Below, one piece after another: positions 9,689 to 19,056 of a stretch of DNA of 64,000 nt. Origin of the DNA: Vibrio hyugaensis (GTDB lineage Bacteria; Pseudomonadota; Gammaproteobacteria; Enterobacterales; Vibrionaceae); contig NZ_CP025794.1 in NCBI RefSeq assembly GCF_002906655.1, positions 1,798,001 through 1,862,000 on the forward strand, in the 5' to 3' direction. The notes under the pieces were generated by a model, which saw only the letters and a program-made list of their open reading frames with translations, was not told where the DNA came from and searched no databases. A program made the translations under genes and the position numbers. The first letter of the stretch is position 1. Each line of letters opens with the position of its first letter.

Positions 9689-10171
9689 TTAAAGTGAAAA
9701 AGAAACGGGTTTGAGTGAATCAACGGGCTGCATCGCCTGCCAAATATCAGCGACAGTACGCCCATCGCCGGGGATCACTAGATGAGGTTCGAGATCATAC
9801 AGGGGCTTTGTTACAAAAGGATATTTGTAGATATCACTGCGAGGTAACTCAGGTTTTTGTTGCGAAATGCACTCACCGAACAAGACTATATCGAGATCTA
9901 AGGTTCGATCCTGATACTTTTGCGCATTTTCCTCACGACCCCACTTAAACTCAATCTCGCGTAGATGCTGACTCAACTCTTCGAGTGACAACTCCGTAAA
10001 AAAACTAATCACGAAGTTGTAGAAGTTCTGACTGCTAAAGCCAATTGGCTCGCATTCATATATCGGTGATACGTGGAGATCCGTTCCAAGTTGCTGCAAC
10101 TCTTGAAAAGCCGCCAACGAATGCCGCTCCCTATCTATGTTGGTACCGACACCGATATAAGCTTTTATCAT
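9689..10171 (-). CDS. folK: 2-amino-4-hydroxy-6-hydroxymethyldihydropteridine diphosphokinase
   Basis: Transfers pyrophosphate from ATP to the pterin in folate synthesis. At 160 residues it has the usual HPPK length, starts MIKAYIGVGTNIDRE, and carries the signature YQDRTLDLDIVLFG (about residues 86-99), whose Asp pair binds the two magnesium ions. The start overlaps the end of folB by four bases (ATGA), so the two folate genes are translationally coupled. Confidence 0.94.
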   Translation of the reverse strand: MIKAYIGVGTNIDRERHSLAAFQELQQLGTDLHVSPIYECEPIGFSSQNFYNFVISFFTELSLEELSQHLREIEFKWGREENAQKYQDRTLDLDIVLFGECISQQKPELPRSDIYKYPFVTKPLYDLEPHLVIPGDGRTVADIWQAMQPVDSLKPVSFSL

Positions 10172-10527
10172 GCCTGGCCTCGCTCAATCACAACGCCTAC
10201 CGCGCGTGCTTGAGGAACGGCACCAGGTTTTGCCAAACGAATTTTTACCCAAGGCACAGAGAAGCGCTGCATGATGATGTCAGCCACTTCTTCTGCCACT
10301 CGTTCAACCAGAAGGAAACGACCATTTTCGATGTGATTAAGCACCGCTTCACTTACCTGCGAGTAGTCCAATGCGTCTTGAACATCATCACTTTTACCCG
10401 CCGGTTTATTGTCGTGCGCCATTTCGATATCCAGAACCAGCTTTTGCTTAATTTGCTGTTCCCAATCGTAAACGCCGATGGTGGTGATTACTTCTAGTTG
10501 TTCAATAAAAACTTTATCCAGAGCCAT
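10168..10527 (-). CDS. folB: Dihydroneopterin aldolase
   Basis: Converts dihydroneopterin to 6-hydroxymethyl-dihydropterin, the substrate of FolK encoded just downstream. The 119-residue protein begins MALDKVFIEQLEVITTIGV, the usual family start, and has VERVAEEVADIIM and the VKIRLAKPGAV strand that builds the tunnel-shaped octamer. It overlaps folK by four bases. It is divergent from plsY, with a short repeat element in the gap. Confidence 0.94.
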   Translation of the reverse strand: MALDKVFIEQLEVITTIGVYDWEQQIKQKLVLDIEMAHDNKPAGKSDDVQDALDYSQVSEAVLNHIENGRFLLVERVAEEVADIIMQRFSVPWVKIRLAKPGAVPQARAVGVVIERGQA

Positions 10528-10587
10528 CTTATGTCCTTCTTTTACAGAGGTCGGATACCCGATACGGGCAATTTGATCGTACTATTC

Positions 10588-10652
10588 TATACCCAAGCAA
10601 CCTACTGCGGCCTTTAACCACGTCAATTGGTGGCAAAAGTCACTTGGGTATA
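10588..10652. repeat. Short intergenic inverted-repeat element (TATACCCAAG ends)
   Basis: A 65-bp stretch bounded by perfect 10-bp inverted ends, TATACCCAAG (10588-10597) and CTTGGGTATA (10643-10652), in the gap between folB and plsY. The same ends occur at 26570-26614 and, in longer form, at 33217-33484, so this is one copy of a dispersed family. It may add a stem-loop to the transcript. Confidence 0.65.
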
Positions 10653-10792
10653 AACTGCGAAGACTCTTTATATACAAGAAATCCCATAATGCAAGCTCTA
10701 TCGCAGAGAGTATTTTTGCTCAAAGCCGAATCGCGGTATGATAGCAACTACTCAGGAACTGAGCATTAAATTCCAATCCATCAAGGACTTCT

Positions 10793-11404
10793 ATGGACGC
10801 ACTGGCACTGATAATGACAATGGCCGCCTATTTGCTGGGATCGATCTCCAGTGCGGTACTCATTTGTCGTTTGTTAAGGCTGCCAGACCCTCGTAAAGTT
10901 GGCTCTAATAACCCTGGTGCAACCAATGTGTTACGCATTGGCGGCAAAGGGGCTGCCGTAGCCGTTTTACTCTGTGACATGCTCAAAGGCACCATACCAG
11001 TTTGGGGAGGGTACTTCCTCGGTATCGATCCGATCATTCTTGGTGTCATCGCGATTGCAGCCTGTCTCGGCCATATGTACCCAATATTCTTCCACTTTAA
11101 AGGGGGGAAAGGCGTCGCAACAGCACTTGGTGCAATCGCCCCTATCGGTCTGGATTTAACCGGTCTTGTTATGCTGACATGGCTGGGGATCGCCGTCTTG
11201 TTCCGCTACTCTTCTTTAGCTGCCTTAGTCACCGTTTTAGTGACACCGTTTTACACTTGGATGTTCAAACCTCAATACACCTTACCTGTAGCAATGTTGT
11301 GCTGTTTAATCGTCTTTAAACACCATCAAAACATCCGCCGATTACTCTCTGGCGAAGAACCAAAGATTGGTGAGAAGAAACTGATAGAAAAAAACTCGGC
11401 CTAA
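10793..11404 (+). CDS. plsY: Glycerol-3-phosphate acyltransferase (acyl-phosphate dependent)
   Basis: First acylation step of phospholipid synthesis, using acyl-phosphate made by PlsX. It is a 203-residue protein with about five membrane helices. The conserved loops are present: [16 protein letters not shown] (about residues 37-52) and [20 protein letters not shown] (about 95-114). The stop codon lies inside the loop of a terminator hairpin, which leaves no spare 3' untranslated sequence. It stands alone on the plus strand, divergent from folB. Confidence 0.94.
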   Translation: MDALALIMTMAAYLLGSISSAVLICRLLRLPDPRKVGSNNPGATNVLRIGGKGAAVAVLLCDMLKGTIPVWGGYFLGIDPIILGVIAIAACLGHMYPIFFHFKGGKGVATALGAIAPIGLDLTGLVMLTWLGIAVLFRYSSLAALVTVLVTPFYTWMFKPQYTLPVAMLCCLIVFKHHQNIRRLLSGEEPKIGEKKLIEKNSA

Positions 11405-11416
11405 AACCGAGTTTTC
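11389..11416. terminator. Terminator overlapping the plsY stop codon
   Basis: Stem AAAACTCGG (11391-11399) / CCGAGTTTT (11407-11415). The plsY TAA (11402-11404) is in the loop. A and T tracts on both sides suggest use by the convergent hydrolase gene as well. Confidence 0.75.
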
Positions 11417-11440
11417 TGTATCTAAATATGGCTTGAAAAT

Positions 11441-12268
11441 CTAAGCGTGCACTTTATTTAAGAAGTCTAACAGCATCTGGTTAACGAACTCAGGTTGCTC
11501 CAATGAGCTAATGTGCCCTGCTTCTGGGATCTCAATCAATTGGCTACCCGTAATACAGTCGTTCATCAAGTAAGATTCAAACACCGGGCGAGGCTTATCT
11601 TCACGGCCGACGGCAATCAAGGTTGGCAAAGCGAACATTTCTGAATCTTCAATCACATCACGGCGGCCAAACACCATACGCCCAACACGAGCAACTTCGA
11701 CTGCACGCTCACCTTGTAGAGCTTCAAGACTTTGTTTGAATGAAGCGACTAGCTCAGGGTTTACTTGCTCGGCATTATTGGCAAAAAACAGCGGAGTGAC
11801 AGCCTCAATAATTGGCGCTGGTACAGCTTGCACTTGGTTAATCGTATCTAACATCGCAAAGTACTTCTTGTGCGTCACTTCAGGTTCAAGCCCAATGAAG
11901 GTATCCATCAACACCAATGACTTCACACGCTGCGGAGCTTGAGCAGTCAGCTCTGCACCCCACATGCCGCCAACAGACAAACCAACAATAGAGAACTGTT
12001 CGATCTCCAAATGATCCATCAATGCCAGCATGTGCTGAGCGTAATCCACCAAAGAACGGGTTGAAGCTGGTGCAGCATCTGACTCACCGTGTGCCCAAAG
12101 ATCTGGCACAATACAACGGTATGACTGGCTTAGCACCTCAATCTGCGGAGCCCACATTTGGCAATCCCACAAATAACTGTGTCCAAATAGCAACACAGGG
12201 CCTTCCCCTTTATCTAAGTAAGCAAGTTTCTGACCTTCAATTTCAAACTTATTCATTGTTATATCCAT
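11441..12268 (-). CDS. Alpha/beta hydrolase
   Basis: A soluble alpha/beta-hydrolase fold protein of 275 residues (or 271 if it starts at the second ATG at 12256). The nucleophile elbow is GLSVGGMWG (Ser near residue 98), the oxyanion segment LLFGHSYLWD lies near residue 30, and the catalytic His is in IPEAGHISSLEQPE near the C-terminus. The fold family covers esterases, haloperoxidase-like enzymes and lactonases; nothing in the sequence fixes the substrate. It is monocistronic, with its terminator shared with plsY, and follows tsaD on the same strand beyond a terminator. Confidence 0.85.
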   Translation of the reverse strand: MDITMNKFEIEGQKLAYLDKGEGPVLLFGHSYLWDCQMWAPQIEVLSQSYRCIVPDLWAHGESDAAPASTRSLVDYAQHMLALMDHLEIEQFSIVGLSVGGMWGAELTAQAPQRVKSLVLMDTFIGLEPEVTHKKYFAMLDTINQVQAVPAPIIEAVTPLFFANNAEQVNPELVASFKQSLEALQGERAVEVARVGRMVFGRRDVIEDSEMFALPTLIAVGREDKPRPVFESYLMNDCITGSQLIEIPEAGHISSLEQPEFVNQMLLDFLNKVHA

Positions 12269-12370
12269 TTATTATTCTTGCACATCATCCTATCACTGAA
12301 ACGATATAGAACTGCTCGCATCAGTCAGGCTTTAACATTAATTACGCAAAGCCTTTCAGTCCAATAGGTA

Positions 12371-12404
12371 AAAATAAAGGCCTCTTATAAGCAGAGACCT
12401 TTAT
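12371..12404 (-). terminator. Terminator after tsaD (minus strand)
   Basis: Minus-strand hairpin AAAGGTCTCT-GCTTATA-AGAGGCCTTT, with one T-G pair, followed by ATTTTT. It separates tsaD from the downstream hydrolase gene. Confidence 0.75.
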
Positions 12405-12442
12405 CGTGGTGAATCTATTTCAAACCTTCAGTAGAAGCTTAC

Positions 12443-13459
12443 TTACGCGATTGGCGTCAGTTGGTCGATTGGCCAACGTGGGCGCGCTTCCACAGCCATG
12501 TCCGACACTTCGCCATTCTTCAGGCGCTGCATTCCAGCGTAGGCGATCATCGCACCGTTGTCGGTACAGAATTCCGTACGTGGGTAGTAAACTTCACCAC
12601 CGACTTTCTTCGCCAGCTTCTCAAGTTCAGCACGCAGACGACGGTTAGCACTTACACCACCCGCAATCACAATACGCTTCATGCCAGTTTGTTCTAGAGC
12701 ACGCTTACATTTGATTACCAGTGTCGCACACACAGCTTCTTCAAATGCTAAAGCGATATCTGCACGTGTTTGCTCGTCATCACCGTTTGCCGCAATGGTA
12801 TTAGCAGTAAAAGTCTTGAGACCAGAAAAGCTCATGTCCAAACCTGGCACGTTGGTCATTGGGCGTGGAAACTTAAAGCGACCCGGAGTGCCTTTTTCTG
12901 CCAGTTTAGACAGTAGTGGACCACCAGGGTAATCCAAGCCCATTAACTTCGCGGTTTTATCAAACGCTTCACCCGCTGCATCATCAATCGACTCGCCTAG
13001 GATTTTGTACTCGCCGATGCCTTTCACTTCCACCATCATTGAGTGACCGCCCGATACCAATACCGCAACAAACGGGAATGGTGGTGGATTGTCTTCTAGC
13101 ATAGGTGCCAGTAGGTGACCTTCCATATGGTGAACAGGCACTGCAGGAACACCCCAAGCGTAAGCAATACTACGACCAATCGTTGCACCAACGAGCAAGG
13201 CACCAACAAGACCAGGCCCAGCGGTGTACGCAACGCCATCAATGTCTTTAGGTGTCAGATTTGCTTCCTTTAGCGCCTCTTTAATAAGAGGAATAGTTTT
13301 CTTAACATGGTCACGTGAAGCCAACTCAGGCACCACGCCACCGTAATCCGCGTGAAGTTTTACTTGGCTGTAAAGCTGGTGTGATAGCAGACCTTTTTCA
13401 TCGTCATAAATCGCGATGCCAGTCTCGTCACATGAGGTTTCAATACCGATAATGCGCAT
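12443..13459 (-). CDS. tsaD: tRNA N6-threonylcarbamoyladenosine transferase subunit TsaD
   Basis: Catalytic subunit that puts threonylcarbamoyl on A37 of ANN-decoding tRNAs, working with TsaB, TsaC and TsaE. The ORF is open to 13627, but the family N-terminus is [14 protein letters not shown], so I place the start at 13459, giving 338 residues. Metal ligands are in the HHMEGH motif (about residues 110-115), and ATP-binding segments include SGGHS and the C-terminal [10 protein letters not shown]. It is divergent from rpsU, the classical arrangement in gammaproteobacteria. Confidence 0.96.
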   Translation of the reverse strand: MRIIGIETSCDETGIAIYDDEKGLLSHQLYSQVKLHADYGGVVPELASRDHVKKTIPLIKEALKEANLTPKDIDGVAYTAGPGLVGALLVGATIGRSIAYAWGVPAVPVHHMEGHLLAPMLEDNPPPFPFVAVLVSGGHSMMVEVKGIGEYKILGESIDDAAGEAFDKTAKLMGLDYPGGPLLSKLAEKGTPGRFKFPRPMTNVPGLDMSFSGLKTFTANTIAANGDDEQTRADIALAFEEAVCATLVIKCKRALEQTGMKRIVIAGGVSANRRLRAELEKLAKKVGGEVYYPRTEFCTDNGAMIAYAGMQRLKNGEVSDMAVEARPRWPIDQLTPIA

Positions 13460-13603
13460 GGTTTTCTCAGTGGGCTTTCTGTATAGAGGAAATTTGGGCG
13501 TCATATTACCTTGCCTTGGTGCTTCAAACAAATTTTGTACAGACAATAAGCGATAAAAGGCTTTACAAAGCTTATGTGATCGGATTAAAATTCCGCACCA
13601 TTT

Positions 13604-13632
13604 TTGATCAAGCTGGTAATAGACCAAATAAT
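13604..13632 (+). promoter_or_regulatory. Candidate sigma-70 promoter for rpsU
   Basis: TTGATC (13604-13609), a 17-base spacer, then AATAAT (13627-13632). It sits about 58 bases before the rpsU start in the tsaD-rpsU divergent gap. The match is moderate and untested. Confidence 0.4.
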
Positions 13633-13689
13633 TGTGATTTGGTTTACTGAAATCCAGCGTTAACGAATAACCCCTGAGGTGAAAGGCAT

Positions 13690-13905
13690 ATGCCAGTAGT
13701 TAAAGTACGTGAAAACGAACCGTTCGACGTTGCTCTACGTCGTTTCAAGCGCTCTTGCGAAAAAGCAGGTATCCTTTCTGAAGTGCGTCGTCGTGAGCAC
13801 TACGAAAAACCAACTACAGTTCGCAAACGCGCTAAAGCAGCAGCTCAAAAGCGTCACGCTAAGAAGCTAGCTCGCGAAAACGCTCGTCGCGTTCGCCTGT
13901 ACTAA
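13690..13905 (+). CDS. rpsU: Small ribosomal subunit protein bS21
   Basis: A 71-residue, very basic ribosomal protein of the 30S subunit, beginning [21 protein letters not shown] as in all gammaproteobacteria and ending in an arginine/lysine-rich helix. It has an AGGTGAAAGG ribosome site. It is the first gene of the macromolecular synthesis operon (rpsU-yqeY-dnaG-rpoD), which ties together translation, replication priming and transcription initiation. Confidence 0.98.
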
Positions 13906-13933
13906 TAACTGAGCTCCGGAAAGGAATTTAGTT

Positions 13934-14377
13934 ATGGCTCTGATTGAACAACTCAAAGAAGAGCAAAAATTAGCGATGAAAGCCAAGGACAAATTGCGCC
14001 TTGGTACTATTCGTTTAGCCTTATCAGCAATTAAGCAACGTGAAGTTGACGAACAGATCACTCTGAACGACGACGACATTCTTGCTGTGTTGACCAAAAT
14101 GGTTAAACAACGTCGCGACTCTGTTACGCAGTTTGAAGCAGCAAATCGTCAAGATCTTGCTGATGCTGAACGAGCAGAAATTACGGTTCTTGAGGATTTT
14201 ATGCCTCAACCACTGACAGATGAAGAAGTAGCAGCTCTTATCGAGAACGCGATTACTGAATCTGGTGCAGCTGGCATGCAAGACATGGGCAAAGTAATGG
14301 GCGTTCTGAAGCCGCAAATTCAAGGGCGTGCAGATATGGGTAAAGTGAGCGGTTTAGTTCGCGCTAAATTGGCTTAA
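13934..14377 (+). CDS. yqeY: GatB/YqeY domain-containing protein
   Basis: A 147-residue soluble protein made only of the YqeY domain, the helical tRNA-binding tail found at the C-terminus of GatB amidotransferase subunits. The stand-alone form has no established function; a link to tRNA handling is inferred from the GatB tail. The conserved end MGKVMGVLKPQIQGRADMG is present. It lies 28 bases after rpsU and before dnaG. This insertion into the macromolecular synthesis operon is found in many bacteria but not in E. coli. Confidence 0.92.
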   Translation: MALIEQLKEEQKLAMKAKDKLRLGTIRLALSAIKQREVDEQITLNDDDILAVLTKMVKQRRDSVTQFEAANRQDLADAERAEITVLEDFMPQPLTDEEVAALIENAITESGAAGMQDMGKVMGVLKPQIQGRADMGKVSGLVRAKLA

Positions 14378-14395
14378 CACCCCACCCAATTGCAG

Positions 14396-14432
14396 CAAGC
14401 CGTGCTATCCTTTGGAACGCACGGCTTGTTTG
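14396..14432 (+). terminator. Stem-loop (attenuator-like) between yqeY and dnaG
   Basis: Perfect 10-bp stem CAAGCCGTGC (14396-14405) / GCACGGCTTG (14419-14428) with a 13-base loop and a short TTTG tail. In E. coli a partial terminator lies between rpsU and dnaG and keeps primase levels low; this hairpin sits in the equivalent place. The weak T tract fits partial rather than full termination. Confidence 0.6.
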
Positions 14433-14525
14433 TATCTGAATGAATGGAATAACGCACGGTCGTATGCATGCTTTTCTCCATAACTCATTCACACCAATCA
14501 TGATTTTTCTTTTTTGTTAGGTTTT

Positions 14526-16286
14526 ATGGCTGGACACATCCCACGCAGTTTTATTGATGACCTCCTAGCTCGACTTGATATTGTCGACATCATTGACGCG
14601 CGCGTGAAACTTAAGAAAAAAGGTAAAAATTACGGCGCTTGCTGCCCTTTCCATAACGAAAAGACCCCTTCATTCAGTGTCAGCCAAGAAAAGCAGTTCT
14701 ATCACTGTTTTGGTTGTGGCGTGCATGGCAATGCCATCGACTTCATTATGGAGTTCGAGCGCTTAGAGTTTGTCGAAGCTATTGAAGAACTGGCGTCTTA
14801 CCTCGGGTTAGATGTTCCTCGCGAACAACGCAGCGGTGGTGGCGGTCAGTTTCAATCAGGACCACAAGCCAGCAGCAGCGAAAAACGTAGCCTTTACGAT
14901 TTAATGGGCAGTATTTCTCAGTTTTATCGTAATCAACTCAAGCTACCAGCAAGCAAAGTTGCCATTGAATACCTAAAAGATCGTGGATTATCTGGCGAAA
15001 TCGTCCAGAAGTTTGGCATCGGCTATGTGGCCGATGAATGGGACTTAGTCCGTAAGAACTTCGGCCAGAACAAAGATAACCAAGACATGCTAGTTACAGG
15101 CGGCATGTTGATTGAAAACGAAAAAGGTAACCGTTACGACCGCTTCCGTGGCCGTATTATGTTCCCAATTCGAGATCGACGAGGCCGAGTGATTGGTTTT
15201 GGTGGTCGTGTATTGGGCGACGGCACCCCGAAATACCTCAACTCACCGGAAACGCCAATCTTCCATAAAGGTAAAGAGCTATACGGCCTTTATGAAGTCT
15301 TACAGGCATATCGTGAACCACCACGAATTTTGGTGGTTGAAGGGTATATGGATGTTGTCGCGTTAGCGCAATATGGCGTAGATTACTCTGTCGCTTCATT
15401 GGGCACGTCAACGACTGGCGACCACATTCAAATGCTGTTTCGTCAGACCAACACCGTTGTGTGTTGTTACGATGGCGACCGCGCAGGTAAAGAGGCCGCT
15501 TGGCGCGCGCTGGAAAACGCACTTCAATACCTGAAAACAGGTAACACATTGAAGTTCTTGTTCTTACCTGATGGCGAAGACCCGGACAGCTACGTTCGTA
15601 AATACGGCAAACAAGCCTTCGAACAACAAATCGAACAAGCGACACCGCTTTCGAGCTATCTGTTTGATAACCTAATTGAATTGCACCAAATCAACTTGGG
15701 CAATAATGAAGGTAAGTCGGCACTGCGTGCCTACGCAAGTGCACTTATCGACAAGATACCTGATCCCTACTTTCAGGAGTTACTCGAAAAGCTGCTTGAT
15801 GAACGCACTGGTTTTGATAACCGCTTACGTCAACCACGTAAGAAGAGCAATGAAACTCGACCTCAGCCGCACAAAGAGATCAAACGAACTCCGATGCGCG
15901 AGGTTATCGCTCTACTTATTCAAAATCCGAGCTATGCTCAAATGGTACCGGATCTTTCCTCAGTGAGAGATTTATCCATACCAGGCCTAAGTTTATTTGT
16001 TGATGTACTTGATAAATGTCAGGCACATCCCCATATCAACACAGGCCAATTATTAGAGCATTGGCGAAATAGCCAAAATGAGACCCTTCTGTCTCGTCTG
16101 GCGAGCTGGGATATTCCGCTCGTAGAAGACAACCTTGAAGAAATATTTTTAGACTCACTGGACAAAATAATTGCCCAGTGCGTAGAAAAGCAAATTGAAA
16201 ACCTGCAGGCCAAAGCAAGAAGTGTCGGTTTATCAGCCGAAGAGAAAAGGGAGCTGCTAGCTTTAATGCTAGATTTAAAAGCGTAA
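14526..16286 (+). CDS. dnaG: DNA primase
   Basis: Makes the RNA primers for DNA replication, in contact with the DnaB helicase. I place the start at the ATG at 14526 (MAGHIPRSFIDDLLARLD), giving 586 residues; a TTG four codons upstream is open but not used in the family. Domains in order: CHC2 zinc ribbon (about residues 37-65, CCPFHNEKTPSFSV to HCFGCGVHG), TOPRIM catalytic core (about 255-340, VVEGYMDVVAL and YDGDRAGKEAA), and the C-terminal DnaB-binding helical domain. It lies between yqeY and rpoD in the macromolecular synthesis operon. Confidence 0.97.
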   Translation: MAGHIPRSFIDDLLARLDIVDIIDARVKLKKKGKNYGACCPFHNEKTPSFSVSQEKQFYHCFGCGVHGNAIDFIMEFERLEFVEAIEELASYLGLDVPREQRSGGGGQFQSGPQASSSEKRSLYDLMGSISQFYRNQLKLPASKVAIEYLKDRGLSGEIVQKFGIGYVADEWDLVRKNFGQNKDNQDMLVTGGMLIENEKGNRYDRFRGRIMFPIRDRRGRVIGFGGRVLGDGTPKYLNSPETPIFHKGKELYGLYEVLQAYREPPRILVVEGYMDVVALAQYGVDYSVASLGTSTTGDHIQMLFRQTNTVVCCYDGDRAGKEAAWRALENALQYLKTGNTLKFLFLPDGEDPDSYVRKYGKQAFEQQIEQATPLSSYLFDNLIELHQINLGNNEGKSALRAYASALIDKIPDPYFQELLEKLLDERTGFDNRLRQPRKKSNETRPQPHKEIKRTPMREVIALLIQNPSYAQMVPDLSSVRDLSIPGLSLFVDVLDKCQAHPHINTGQLLEHWRNSQNETLLSRLASWDIPLVEDNLEEIFLDSLDKIIAQCVEKQIENLQAKARSVGLSAEEKRELLALMLDLKA

Positions 16287-16385
16287 CCCTGATTAATTAG
16301 TCAGCAACAATTAAATTTGCTATAGTAAGTGGTTTGCATTTCGCATACTGATTCCTTCACCAGATTACGAAGTTGGATACCGTCT

Positions 16386-18248
16386 ATGGATCAAAATCCG
16401 CAGTCACAGCTAAAGTTACTTGTTATTAAAGGCAAGGAACAAGGCTATCTGACCTACGCCGAAGTAAATGACCACCTACCTGCTGAAATCGTAGATTCAG
16501 AACAGGTAGAAGACATCATTCAGATGATCAACGATATGGGTATCAAAGTAGTTGAAACTGCTCCTGATGCCGATGATCTAGCACTGAACGATGACACAAA
16601 CATTACCGATGAAGATGCTGCCGAAGCCGCAGCCGCTGCACTTTCTAGCGTAGAAAGTGAAATTGGTCGTACAACAGACCCAGTGCGCATGTACATGCGT
16701 GAAATGGGTACTGTAGAGCTACTGACTCGCGAAGGCGAAATCGACATCGCAAAACGTATTGAAGAAGGTATTAACCAAGTTCAATCGTCTGTTGCTGAAT
16801 ACCCTGGCACTATCCCATACATTCTTGAGCAGTTTGACAAAGTTCAAGCAGAAGAACTTCGTCTAACTGACCTTATCTCTGGATTTGTTGACCCTGACGC
16901 AGATGACACTGCTGCTCCAACAGCAACGCACATCGGCTCTGAATTGTCTGAATCTCAACTAGAAGAAGAAGACGAAGAAGACGCAGAAGAAGATGAAGAG
17001 AGTGATGACGATTCAGATGATTCTGAAGAAGATGTAGGTATTGACCCAGAGCTAGCGCTTGAGAAATTCAACCAGCTACGCAGCACGTACCAAAACCTTC
17101 AGCTTGCGATCAACGAACACGGCTACGAAAGCCCGAAAGCAACCGTTGCAAACGAATTGATGCTAGACGTATTCAGAGAATTCCGTCTAACACCAAAACA
17201 GTTCGATCACCTCGTGAACGAGCTTCGTACTGCGATGGATCGCGTTCGTACTCAAGAACGTTTGATCATGAAGTCAGCGGTTGAATACGGCAAAATGCCG
17301 AAGAAATCATTCATCGCGCTATTTACAGGTAATGAATCAAGCGAAGCTTGGCTAGATGAGATTCTTTCATCTGATAAGCCTTACGCTGAAAAAATCAAAC
17401 GTAGCGAAGAAGAGATCCGTCGTTCAATCATGAAGCTAAAAATGATTGAAGAAGAGACTTCTCTAAACGTTCAAAACATTAAAGACATCAGCCGTCGTAT
17501 GTCTATCGGTGAAGCAAAAGCTCGCCGAGCGAAGAAAGAGATGGTTGAAGCGAACTTACGTCTAGTGATTTCTATCGCGAAGAAATACACCAACCGTGGT
17601 TTACAGTTCTTGGATCTAATCCAAGAAGGTAACATCGGCCTGATGAAAGCGGTAGATAAGTTCGAATACCGTCGTGGTTACAAGTTCTCGACTTACGCAA
17701 CGTGGTGGATCCGTCAGGCTATCACTCGTTCAATCGCGGACCAAGCACGTACGATTCGTATTCCGGTACACATGATCGAAACGATCAACAAGCTAAACCG
17801 TATCTCTCGTCAAATGCTACAAGAGATGGGTCGTGAGCCGCTACCGGAAGAACTGGCAGAGCGCATGCAAATGCCAGAAGACAAGATTCGTAAAGTACTG
17901 AAAATCGCTAAAGAGCCAATCTCTATGGAGACACCAATCGGTGACGACGAAGATTCGCATCTAGGTGATTTCATCGAAGATACAACGCTAGAACTGCCGT
18001 TAGATTCAGCAACTGCGACAAGCCTGAAAATGGCGACAAAAGACGTACTTGCAGGTCTAACACCACGTGAAGCAAAAGTTCTTCGTATGCGCTTTGGTAT
18101 CGACATGAACACTGACCACACTCTAGAAGAAGTAGGTAAGCAGTTCGACGTTACTCGTGAACGTATCCGTCAGATTGAAGCGAAAGCACTACGTAAACTG
18201 CGTCACCCAAGCCGCTCAGAAACTCTGCGCAGCTTCCTAGACGAGTAA
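16386..18248 (+). CDS. rpoD: RNA polymerase sigma factor RpoD (sigma-70)
   Basis: The main housekeeping sigma factor, 620 residues from the ATG at 16386 ([20 protein letters not shown]); upstream in-frame codons do not match the family. Region 1.1 is at the N-terminus, region 1.2 at [11 protein letters not shown], and then a highly acidic non-conserved insert (about residues 195-220, runs of E and D). Region 2 follows ([17 protein letters not shown]), then region 3 and region 4 with the helix-turn-helix [24 protein letters not shown]. It is the last gene of the operon, ending at a strong terminator. Confidence 0.98.
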   Translation: MDQNPQSQLKLLVIKGKEQGYLTYAEVNDHLPAEIVDSEQVEDIIQMINDMGIKVVETAPDADDLALNDDTNITDEDAAEAAAAALSSVESEIGRTTDPVRMYMREMGTVELLTREGEIDIAKRIEEGINQVQSSVAEYPGTIPYILEQFDKVQAEELRLTDLISGFVDPDADDTAAPTATHIGSELSESQLEEEDEEDAEEDEESDDDSDDSEEDVGIDPELALEKFNQLRSTYQNLQLAINEHGYESPKATVANELMLDVFREFRLTPKQFDHLVNELRTAMDRVRTQERLIMKSAVEYGKMPKKSFIALFTGNESSEAWLDEILSSDKPYAEKIKRSEEEIRRSIMKLKMIEEETSLNVQNIKDISRRMSIGEAKARRAKKEMVEANLRLVISIAKKYTNRGLQFLDLIQEGNIGLMKAVDKFEYRRGYKFSTYATWWIRQAITRSIADQARTIRIPVHMIETINKLNRISRQMLQEMGREPLPEELAERMQMPEDKIRKVLKIAKEPISMETPIGDDEDSHLGDFIEDTTLELPLDSATATSLKMATKDVLAGLTPREAKVLRMRFGIDMNTDHTLEEVGKQFDVTRERIRQIEAKALRKLRHPSRSETLRSFLDE

Positions 18249-18265
18249 TCGAAGCGATTAAAAGC

Positions 18266-18294
18266 AAAAAAGGTGACCGAGTGTCACCTTTTTT
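18266..18294 (+). terminator. Terminator after rpoD
   Basis: Stem AAAAAAGGTGAC / GTCACCTTTTTT with the loop CGAGT, 17 bases after the rpoD stop codon. Confidence 0.88.
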
Positions 18295-18392
18295 ATTATC
18301 GGTGAAGCTAAGTGAATAAAAACTAAGCGCAATTGCCCTACCTAGTGGCTAGACACCTTGCAACGCTTCCCCTATAATCGTTGACCTATTAA

Positions 18393-18468
18393 GGCCCCTT
18401 AGCTCAGTGGTTAGAGCAGTCGACTCATAATCGATTGGTCCCCAGTTCAAGTCTGGGAGGGGCCACCA
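18393..18468 (+). tRNA. ileX: tRNA-Ile2 (anticodon CAU, lysidine type)
   Basis: A 76-base tRNA that folds into a full cloverleaf with encoded CCA. The acceptor stem is GGCCCCT/AGGGGCC, and the anticodon arm GTCGA-CTCATAA-TCGAT gives CAU. A CAU anticodon could be Met, but the acceptor stem, D arm and T arm match the minor isoleucine tRNA of E. coli (ileX), not elongator or initiator Met. C34 would be changed to lysidine by TilS so that it reads AUA. Its position just after rpoD is also that of ileX in E. coli. Confidence 0.93.
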
Positions 18469-18475
18469 AATTTCG

Positions 18476-18507
18476 AAAAGCTCGTAGAGAAATCTACGAG
18501 CTTTTTT
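18476..18507 (+). terminator. Terminator after tRNA-Ile2
   Basis: Perfect 13-bp stem AAAAGCTCGTAGA / TCTACGAGCTTTT with a GAAA tetraloop and further T residues, eight bases after the tRNA. Confidence 0.9.
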
Positions 18508-18551
18508 GTTTTTGGAAACGCGCTTCATTTAAGCCACTAAGCTTATTAGTT

Positions 18552-18824
18552 TTACGAACGTTCTAGCTCGCACCTTGAGGCTTGATACTCTTGTGTTGCA
18601 GAGACTAAGTCTGGGCGATTGATCGCTCTCCACAGAAAATAAGGGGGGATCAAGAACGCGACAAAATAAAACGATTCATGGAAAAACAATTGAGCCGTAT
18701 CTTCTTGATGTTCACAAAACGCCACCAAGGCACATAAATCCAACAACACACTCAATGCACCGAACACCACAGAAACCACAATTGCTAAACCAAGCAATTC
18801 TCTGAGGTAATGTTTGTAAGCCAT
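18552..18824 (-). CDS. Hypothetical small inner-membrane protein
   Basis: I do not recognise this 90-residue protein. It has two clear hydrophobic segments (about residues 10-35, LGLAIVVSVVFGALSVLLDL, and about 48-66, FYFVAFLIPPYFLWRA), with a short charged loop between them (CEHQEDTAQ) and a polar C-terminal tail. An AGGA ribosome site lies nine bases before the ATG, which supports real translation. It is alone on the minus strand between the tRNA terminator and the SIMPL gene. It could be a small membrane regulator, but no motif says so. Confidence 0.6.
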   Translation of the reverse strand: MAYKHYLRELLGLAIVVSVVFGALSVLLDLCALVAFCEHQEDTAQLFFHESFYFVAFLIPPYFLWRAINRPDLVSATQEYQASRCELERS

Positions 18825-19056
18825 TCTAGCAATTCCTTCTAGCGAATAAGTGCGGTCAAAATTACGCCTCTAAACCCCTATCTGAATTGACTTTTATCAA
18901 CTTCACGGCCGAACAAATAAGAACTTAGTTTTATAAAAGATCACTTGCACAAATAAGAAAAAGAGCGGCAACTAGAATGCAATTGATTGAGCATTAAAAA
19001 AACCAATCGAATGACTGGCTTTTACTTTTTTATTCAGTGGATAGTAAGACGTAGAG

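Noticed and set aside
10045..10497. 150-residue plus-strand ORF over folK-folB
   Set aside because: It overlaps two well-supported coupled genes on the other strand and shows no family features.
13460..13627. N-terminal extension of TsaD
   Set aside because: The extra 56 residues do not match the family, and the region holds the divergent rpsU promoter side; [14 protein letters not shown] is the conserved start.
18393..18468. tRNA-Met by anticodon CAU
   Set aside because: Body and acceptor stem match E. coli tRNA-Ile2 (ileX) and differ from elongator and initiator tRNA-Met; the position after rpoD agrees.
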